In this document: positions 56,532 through 64,000 of the stretch, one piece after another
Position numbering within the stretch: position 1 is the first letter of the stretch
Layout: every line of letters starts with the position of its first letter
DNA from: Lophius americanus
Taxonomy: Eukaryota > Chordata > Actinopteri > Lophiiformes > Lophiidae
Assembly (NCBI GenBank): GCA_037951165.1
Contig: JBBDHG010000506.1
Location: 86,001-150,000, forward strand
Length of the DNA stretch: 64,000 nt
Reading direction: 5' to 3'
The notes under the pieces: generated by a model
What the model saw: only the letters and a program-made list of their open reading frames with translations
Told to the model about the DNA's origin: nothing
Databases searched by the model: none
Program-made: the position numbers and the translations under genes

Positions 56532-59500
56532 ATCATTGTAGCCACTGAGGGTTGAAGCCCTTCGGCTGTCATTACAATGGCACCTGAGGGATATAGTAGG
56601 GCAGCAAATCCAGCGCGTGATTTGAAGTTTCTGCTTTTAACATTCATTTGTATGATGTTAATGTAACATTTCTGGTGACATTACCAGACAACACGGCCTC
56701 ACTAATAACTTAAAAGTTAGTTAATTATATAACGTTAGTCCAAGTTAAACCACTCTTTCTTCTGATGAGGCCTGCTTGTCATCACCTCTGCCCCCGTTTG
56801 TGCCTGCAACAGGAGTAAACCTGCGTTATAATCGAGCTGTTTCTTTGTCACACAACTGTTCACAGTGGATCTGATTGAATGTAAACACCAGATCCTATTT
56901 GATAATTACCTCATCTAAACAGTTAACTCAAACTAGTCGATCGGAATGAAGAAAAGTGTCCATGTAAAGCCAGCTAAAGGCATAAAGGGAGTGAGGGCTA
57001 GCCCCCCCGGCTTTCCTATCCCAAAAAGAGGTACTGTAGCACAAATAGCTGAAAACGTTAATTCTGGTTCTGATGTAGAGGTATTAGAACACAATGACAT
57101 CACAGAGCTGTTTTGGAGGGAACTTACGTTATCTTACAAAGGTGTTGTTCTGTTATGGCTGGTCGGAGGCTAGTCTTACCTATAATACTCAACTCTTATG
57201 GACGATACACGAATAAACGTGTCCAAGCTATCTGCCTCACACTCGATGTCTGTTACAGGCCTGTAATGATAATGAAGAGTAGAAAGAGAAACACAGCAGG
57301 GAACCAGAACCATCGTAGTTGTGACATGAGGTACAGGTCACACAGCTAATGCACAAACATGTTTCCCCGCAGATTGTGTGTCAGTTACTCTGTGGTCCTA
57401 TAACAGAATCACAATTAGTAGAGGAAACTGCTTCAAACATGCTGATAGATAAAATCCACGGATGAACACGAGCCCGGAGACAGAATTTGACCTAAAATAT
57501 TTGGTTTCAAACTTACATCGTCACATTTCAGACACAGTTCTTGTGATTTGCCTTCAACTTAATTTTTCCCGGGCTTCTTCCTCTTCCGTAGGTTCAGGCC
57601 GGTAGTGTCCGTCCCACTAAAGTTTCCCCTTAGGAACGGAAAAAAACTTTTGTTCCATCTTTCATACTGAACCTCAAATCATATTTTAAATGTAAAAATT
57701 ACATCAAATTATTTACATATTTAGAACTGGAAACATTTACTTTTTTATGAGGAAGTTATTAATTATTTATTAAGTAAAGATAATGTATGTAACAGCAACT
57801 CCTCTTTTTTTCACTTAATTTGTATGAGAACGGGTTACAACAAAAGATCAAGCAAAAACAATTACGGCATGAAAATAAAAAAGGCAATATAAAATAAGTA
57901 CATTTTCAAATAAGCTGAAGAGCACATAAAGCAAAGCACGAAAACATTAGAATAACAAGGACTTTTGAGAAAAAAACTATAGATTTTCTTTTATGTCTTT
58001 TTATTAATTTTAATCATCTTTTTGAGGGATTTCTATTATTTCATAGGCAAGCATGCTGACCAAACTCTAGTCCCATCAAAGTGTCCCTATTGCTATGGAA
58101 ATACATTTTTGTTCCTTCGTATCATATTTTAAACGGAAATATTATATTCATTTATTCATCAAGTATTGAGCATTTATGTGACAGGCCCCCCTTTCCCTTC
58201 CCATTCCTTCATATACATCTTTAATAATATTTTTTACTTATATCACTTAGAAGTAAGCATACAGTCAACATATAGTCACTTACTTTGACCTTTTCAGTGG
58301 GTTATTTAGTTCTGTTGTTGTAAACCTTGTGTTTATTGTACCTCCACTCCCGTTCTCATCTTGTACTGCCTCTTGATCTTTTTTGTTTCTAAGTCAGTGG
58401 TTCTACCTAGGGAGTCAAATGACCTCTTCCAATAATCTTTCCTAACTTTCTTTACTACTTTTCTAACTAGGCTTTTAACAATGTAGTTACCAGGTAATCT
58501 GTACTTCTCTTCCTGCCTCCTCCTCTCCTACTGTTGACTTTTCTGCCCCGCCCCACATCAGGTGCCTCATCTTCCCCCCCTGATGCACTAATAACCATTC
58601 CCAACCACTCACAACCCAGATTATGACAAAAGTTCCCAAATAATACATCAAATCAGTTTTATTATACAAGACCGATTCACAACAAATGTAATCTGAAGGC
58701 GGTTCCAGCAGAGCAGATGTAGACGGCCGCTCTCCCTCTAGATCATATTTATTGTGATGTAATAATAATAATAATAATACATTTAATTTATAATGCACTT
58801 GTGTGTCCTGTTTCTGGAAAAAGACTTCTATATGTGACCGATCGGTACGGGAATATTCCCCAGGACATTTTCAGTCAGTACTTTAACACATTATTGACAT
58901 TTTCTCCTCTAGACCCCCTCCACCCCCCCATGTAGAGGTTGGATTATTAATGTCAGTTATAGGTTGTGTTTCCTGTTTTATTTTGAAGGTTCAGGTTCTG
59001 CGTTTCTTTCCTTTTTCACTTCCTTGTTTTTGCTCAGTGTTTTCCACCTGTCTCCCTCCTTTAGTTTCTGTGTACCGCTTCCTCCTTCTGCCTCCTAGTG
59101 TGTCTCCTCCCTGACTGCTGAATGTTCTCACCTGTTCCTGGAGACTCGATGTCTTTAAGTCCGTCTTCGATTGTTAGATCCTGCCTGTCTCCATGCGTAA
59201 CATCCCGCTCCCCTGGTTCCCTGTTTCCAGGTTCCTCACCGGTCAGTTTCATCATCCTCCTTCGTTCTTTTTCTCTTCTTCATCTTTTCTCTCTCCTACT
59301 CATTTACTCTTCCTACCCACTGGCTCACCCCTTCTCTATTCTAAATGTCTCCATCTCTACTTTCTTCTGGTCTTCTTTGACCTTTGAGATATGATTTAGA
59401 GGCACAAAGCCCCCATTTCATCTCAAAGAGCAAGGCGTTGGTTAAAGTGTTCCGTCATCTTCACAGGGGCCATCAGAACATCCTGCAGAAGGTTGGATGT

Positions 59501-60238
59501 GGAGTGAGGCTCACAGTTCAGTGATGAGGGTGTGATGTGCTGCCAGCGCCCCCTGCTGGTGACTCTCTGTCGGCGCAGTCATCACACATCACCTCTGAAA
59601 GATTTACAATCTATTCTGAATATTACAACAATAATTATCACAGTTTTATCATCAAATACAACGTGGATAAGAAGGTTCTGGTTTCCAACATGCTGTGAAA
59701 ATCTTCACCTTAATCTGAAAAATGTATATAATTCTTTTTTCGAGACAGATCTATTACTGGGCCATCTTCCAGATTCTTTTTGCAATTGTCCTCAGCAAAA
59801 TGTTTAGTTTTGATACAAACATTAATTAATGCCACAGATAAAAGTTATAGTGTGTATTTATCTCTCCTTAGAGGCATTTTACAGGCAAAATCACTCTCTG
59901 GGGTCATAATGACATTTTTGTCCCATTTTGGGTCCATTGTCTCTCCAGCTGGTCCAAATGGAGACTCCTCCTGGTTCCGTCCCACAGAATGTGTGTAGAA
60001 TAACAAGGACATTGTGGTGTTTCTGTCCAATGTGATGCAGTAGTTACCAGAAAGTTAGATCACAGAATAGTTGTGGAGATATTTGAAGGTTATTTTAGTG
60101 ATGTCATCCAGGTCAGGATCTACTTCAAACAAACAATGAACGGAACCGAATAAAGAATCAATAGGAGATTATGCATTCATGGGTGAAATCTGAATTAAAA
60201 TGACATTTTCCCGAAGGCGTATTTCCTGCCACGTCACG
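56532..60238. other. Intergenic region between the unknown gene and gorasp2
   Basis: 3.7 kb, mostly A/T-rich. It contains an inverted ATT-tailed repeat at 58759-58801 and pyrimidine-rich stretches around 59000-59390. The open frames here are short and show no family features. No gene was recognised. Confidence 0.5.
58759..58801 (-). repeat. ATT-tailed dispersed repeat, copy 5 (inverted)
   Basis: (AAT)n followed by ACATTTAATTTATAATGCAC, as at 41304-41349. Confidence 0.65.
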
Positions 60239-60352
60239 GCGCATGCGCAGCCGCCAAATAATCGTTTGGCGACGTGTCCCCGGTGAGTGGAAGTGTTCGG
60301 GTTTCTCACTTCTGCTACCATAAAACCTGAGAAGCCTTAAAGTCGTGGAATA
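60225..60352 (+). promoter_or_regulatory. gorasp2 proximal promoter with an NRF1-type palindrome
   Basis: GCGCATGCGC at 60239-60248, about 105 bp upstream of the gorasp2 ATG, is the core of the NRF1 motif. It is preceded by CCACGTCACGG, which contains a CRE-like TGACG on the reverse strand. No TATA box is apparent. This is typical of a housekeeping promoter. Confidence 0.6.
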
Positions 60353-63300
60353 ATGGGAGGCTCGCAGAGTGTAGAGATACCGGGAGGAGGCTCTGAGGGA
60401 TACCACGTCCTCCGGGTGAGTTTTTATCCCCTTTATCCTGCTGCTAGCTCTGTTAGCTTAGCATATTAGCGTCCGGGGCGCAGGATTCTCCTCCCCCGAT
60501 CGGAGAGGACCGGAGGCCGGGAAAGACTACCGGGGCCTCCGTCTGGAAAAACCGCATGTCAGAAAAATGTGTCAGTTATGCTGTTTGTTGGTTTGGTGAT
60601 TGTTTATTCCCGCCTCCTCTGCTGGCTCCAATCAGAAGCTAAGCAGCGCTGCTAGCTAGCGCCAGCTGAGATGATTGACAGCTGCTGTGAAAACAAACAA
60701 AATGTTTGTTTGTTTGTTTTTCTCTTCACGTGTAGACGGTCAGACTGCTCCGGTACGTGAACAAACTGACACTGAACACGTCTTATTACACTGTTGGGCG
60801 TCACATTTAGCCACTGCAACTGTAGACCACGGGGGGGGGTCTTCGTCTCATTCCGGTCTGCCATAAGAATATGACCAGCCCCTTAGATTGAACAGTTTCC
60901 TCTTTTACTTTCCCCACTCTGACCCTTTGTGACATGGACTCCAGCAGCTCTCTGGAGGTGTGCTGCAGTATCTGGTGCGAAGACTGGATCCTTCAAGTCC
61001 AGGGACGTATTTAAGAAAGCAGACTTAACAAAGTCTAAGTTTAACCAGAGCTCGGGCTTGCTCAACCCTGAGAGGAGTTTCTGATTCCAGAACAGCTGAT
61101 ATGAGCTCAATCGACTGAGTTTGTAAACTTTTAAACTGGTGCAGGAGGCCATCTTCAGGGCAGCTCAGATACTGGGATTCACCATGGCAACCAGTGGGAC
61201 GCTCTGGTCGCCATACCTCAGACCGTCTGAGGAAGTTGTAACGCGCTCATCAGCAGATAGTTGGAAGAAAAGAGAAACGTGGCTCCATCAGAGGAGGAGA
61301 GGAAACTGCTCCCTGAGTGACAGCATGGACTACTTTCACTGCATCTTCTCTGAATGTGGTGGAGAAAAGGTGGTGGAACGATGAACAGACGTTTATTTTC
61401 ATTTATGGGCTCTAAGCGCACAAAAAAGCATCTGCAAATAAAATACAGACCCAGAGTTGATCACGGGCCGAACCAGAACTCACTGCAGGAATTACAGATT
61501 TAATCCGGGAACTCTTCCGGTCCCCCCCACCCACGGGATGAGCAGGAGAGGGTGGCTGGAAAGAGGAATATGTTGCGTGGACTCGGCGACCCCCACCCTG
61601 AATAACCTTGATGAATGGCAGATAGTTTGATGACTTAACCTGACTGATATGTGAAACATATTTATAACATCAGTCCGAAGGCTCAATCTGGTTCTCAGTC
61701 CTCTCTTCACGTCAGTCCAGAATCATAAAGATGATTGACGGACACGTCACGTCTGACACTTCTGCATCAGGCTCAGGTGGAGGGGGAGGAGTCGGGAACA
61801 AACTAAGAGTTGCCGCCTTCTGTGGTTTAACAAACTCTGAGTTTCCACTAAACCTGCTTTCTTGAATCCACCCAGGACGTCCTGAGGTGGGGCCTCATCT
61901 ACTGGACTCGTTTGTCCAGCACTCTCCTCAAACGTCCCTTTAAAGGAGATCTGGGGACTTTAACAGAGATTAAACCATCTTGTTTACGAGAAGGTCCTCA
62001 AAACACAACAGCACTAAACACAAAACGTAACAGAACAAGAAGCGCTTATACATTCATACGTCTTAAATAAACTCAGGCTGGACTAAACTCCAACCCATTT
62101 ATAGGCCAACTTTCCTTCATGCTCCTCAAACGTGACGGATGACATCATCCTGTCCACGCAGTCATACACCGAACACACATACAGGACAACACAGCCACAT
62201 TTACGCCGGACATCTGACTCCTCCCGGAGGGGCTGTGGGCGGAGCCTCTGAAGCACCTGAGAAGTATTTTGGGTTCAGGGTCTTGCTCAAGTAGAATGCA
62301 GGCTTTGAATCTCCAATCCTCAGGAATGGATCCTCTGACGGACCCGTCCGCGCAATGTTGACCAAATACGTTAAATGTACAGTAGATGTCAGATGAAAGG
62401 CTGTGGGCGTGGTCAGGAGTGACAGGCGTGGTCAGGAGTGGTCAGGAGTGACAGGCGTGTTCAGGAGTGTCAGGAGTGACAGGCGTGTTCAGGAGTGACA
62501 GGCGTGTTCAGGAGTGGTCAGGAGTGACAGGCGTGTTCAGGAGTGTCAGGAGTGACAGGCGTGTTCAGGAGTGACAGGCGTGTTCAGGAGTGACAGGCGT
62601 GGTCAGGAGTGACAGGCGTGTTCAGGAGTGTCAGGAGTGACAGGCGTGGTCAGGAGTGACAGGCGTGGTCAGGAGTGACAGGCGTGGTCAGGAGTGGTCA
62701 GGAGTGTTCAGGAGTGACAGGCGTGGTCAGGAGTGACAGGCGTGGTCAGGAGTGGTCAGGAGTGACAGGAGTGTTCAGGAGTGACAGGCGTGGTCAGGAG
62801 TGACAGGCGTGGTCAGGAGTGACAGGCGTGGTCAGGAGTGACAGGCGTGTTCAGGAGTGACAGGCGTGTTCAGGAGTGACAGGCGTGTTCAGGAGTGACA
62901 GGCGTGTTCAGGAGTGACAGGCGTGTTCAGGAGTGACAGGCGTGTTCAGGAGTGACAGGCGTGTTCAGGAGTGACAGGCGTGACAGTGGGCGGTCCAGCA
63001 TCAGTTCAGGTGGTCTCTCATCTTTGTGCAGGTTCAGGAGAACTCGCCTGGTCATCGCGCAGGATTGGAGCCGTTCTTTGACTTCATCGTCTCCATCAAC
63101 AACACCCGACTGGTGAGCACAACAACAACAACAACAGTGGGGATGGGGGGATGGGGGGCGGGGTGAAGATGTCACCTGTCATGGTTGGAGCTTTGCTCTC
63201 ATTCTTCTCTCCTACAGAACAAAGACAATGACACCTTAAAAGACCTGCTCAAAGCCAGTGTGGAAAAACCGGTTAAAATGCTGGTTTACTCCTCCAAAAC

Positions 63301-64000
63301 CCTGGAGCTGCGGGAGTCGACGGTCACCCCCAGCAACCTGTGGGGGGGGCAGGGCTTGCTCGGCGTCTCCATCCGTTTCTGCAGCTTTGAAGGAGCCAAT
63401 GAGAACGTCTGGCATGTGCTGGTAAGAAAGCAGAACATCTGGTCCATGCAGAGGACGATCCACCAGTGGGTGTGGCTCCACTCACCTTCAGTCAGAAGTA
63501 CCCGTTAAAACAAGAGTTTAGTTTTGAGTGTTGAACGGACGATAAAAATCCTCCTCACCTTAAAATCACAAAGGTTACGTTAATAAATATCACGATAACA
63601 TCACAGGAAATAAATGTACGATGTCTGGGTTATTATAAATTAAATGTATTATTATTATTATTATTATTAAAAACTAGTTAAGTGTATTTATCTTCATCAT
63701 TGAGTCTCTATGGGATCTGATCCTAGAACAGACTGATGACATCATAGAAATGGAGATCATATGCCTCCTGGTACTACGCAGGAGGTCGGGGGCCTTTAGG
63801 GGATAGACCCTTGCTGGCGGTGACGACAGCGTGAGACTGGTTCCAGTTTGAAGTTGACGTCGGTGCGTCCCCTCTACTGAATCTCCTCCTTTCATCTCAT
63901 CTCCAATTTGTTTACTTAATCCCTATTTCTCCTTCAAAGGAGGTGGAGCCTAACTCACCGGCAGCCCTCGCCGGCCTGAGGCCGCACACGGACTACATCA
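60353..64000 (+). CDS. gorasp2: Golgi reassembly-stacking protein 2 (GRASP55), 5' part
   Basis: Coding exons: 60353-60415, 63032-63112, 63218-63421 and 63940 to the window edge, all in phase 0. The protein begins MGGSQSVEIPGGGSEGYHVL, with Gly2 available for N-myristoylation, then runs through the first PDZ-like GRASP domain (HRAGLEPFFDFIVSIN, KPVKMLVYSSKTLELRE, LLGVSIRFCSF, NENVWHVL) into EVEPNSPAALAGLRPHTDYI at the start of the second. Known role: a peripheral Golgi membrane protein that tethers cisternae by oligomerising through its GRASP domains, and also acts in unconventional secretion. It closely matches vertebrate GORASP2 rather than GORASP1 in the N-terminus. It is cut by the right end of the window. 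The Pro/Ser-rich regulatory tail is not present. Confidence 0.95.
60416..60998 (+). other. gorasp2 intron 1, left part
   Basis: Unique sequence after the GTGAGT donor, with a GCTAGC-rich stretch near 60440-60660. No exon was recognised. Confidence 0.5.
60999..61877. mobile_element. Candidate non-autonomous DNA transposon with imperfect terminal inverted repeats
   Basis: The left end (60999 on) reads CCAGGGACGTATTTAAGAAA then GCAGACTTAAC. The right end, read in reverse from 61877, is TCCTGGGTGGATTCAAGAAA then GCAGGTTTAGTGG. These agree in about two thirds of positions over 30 bases. The roughly 880-bp interior lacks a transposase frame. The end style resembles fish PIF/Harbinger-like elements, from memory only. 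No clear target-site duplication was seen. Confidence 0.45.
61878..62398 (+). other. gorasp2 intron 1, middle part
   Basis: Unique sequence between the candidate transposon and the 19-bp array. Nothing was recognised. Confidence 0.45.
62399..62992. repeat. 19-bp minisatellite (GTCAGGAGTGACAGGCGTG), gorasp2 intron 1
   Basis: About 32 units built from two modules, (G/T)TCAGGAGTG and ACAGGCGTG, in varying order. GGTC modules dominate in the middle and GTTC modules at the right end. It stops about 40 bp before coding exon 2. Confidence 0.95.
63630..63670 (+). repeat. ATT-tailed dispersed repeat, copy 6
   Basis: TTATTATAAATTAAATGT plus (ATT)n in gorasp2 intron 3, immediately next to the inverted family C element. 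Confidence 0.65.
63680..63860 (-). repeat. Dispersed family C, inverted copy
   Basis: The reverse complement shows the same order as 33550-33850: a GTCGTCAC...CAAGGGTCTA lead, a C-rich part, one GATGTCATCAGTCTGTTCTA unit, then CAATGATGAAGATAAATACA and a CTAGTTTTT end. Confidence 0.65.

Larger units (their letters stand above)
63422..63939 (+). other. gorasp2 intron 3
   Basis: Contains an ATT-tailed repeat (63630-63670) and an inverted family C repeat (about 63680-63860), back to back. No exon lies within it. Confidence 0.6.

Noticed and set aside
58487..58798. A 103-codon reverse frame with hydrophobic segments
   Set aside because: It begins in the inverted ATT-tailed repeat and has no recognisable domain, splice structure or promoter.

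Overview
The window is genomic DNA of a bony fish, most likely a compact-genome percomorph teleost. Multi-exon genes have GT-AG introns, many only 80-120 bp long. The reverse-transcriptase fossils are of fish non-LTR type, and there are six copies of an ATT-tailed dispersed repeat. The gene complement is vertebrate. Roughly 45% of the window (my estimate from summing the arrays) is tandem repeat.

Gene order, left to right: tmbim1 (+, eleven coding exons, 3187-16863), the short form of pnkd (-, 28995-28067), mcm6 (-, eighteen exons, 40565-30423, intact, 823 aa), a cxcr4 chemokine receptor (-, four coding exons, 48111-46728, 367 aa), an unrecognised four-exon gene (-, 56531-54798, about 345 aa), and the first four coding exons of gorasp2 (+, 60353 to beyond the right edge). 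Human orthologues all lie on chromosome arm 2q: TMBIM1 next to PNKD, MCM6 near CXCR4, and GORASP2. The window therefore joins three pieces of one ancestral linkage group.

The rest is dominated by arrays. tmbim1 is the extreme case. Intron 1 holds a 2.3 kb array of a 25-bp unit. Intron 2 holds 4 kb of a 16-bp unit interrupted by a truncated LINE. Intron 7 holds a 21-bp array, and intron 9 is almost entirely a 28-bp array that begins at the splice donor. A 10.6 kb array of an 11-bp unit begins at the stop codon itself. mcm6 intron 2 carries 2.2 kb of a 19-bp unit. Between cxcr4 and the unknown gene lie about 1 kb of TA-rich repeat and 2 kb of an 18-bp array. Gorasp2 intron 1 carries a 19-bp array and a candidate inverted-repeat transposon. 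Large microsatellite tracts flank cxcr4.

The most interesting observations are four. The predicted Tmbim1 protein lacks both acidic residues expected in its last two membrane segments, and its stop codon coincides with the first unit of the giant array. The 11-bp array is zoned by sequence variant and contains a multi-kilobase internal duplication. The cxcr4 gene has two introns beyond the single one usual for this gene. A previously uncharacterised (to me) dispersed repeat family has at least six copies here. I found no operon, CRISPR array, tRNA or rRNA. Exon boundaries were placed by hand from splice motifs, reading-frame phase and family similarity; no alignment or search was run.
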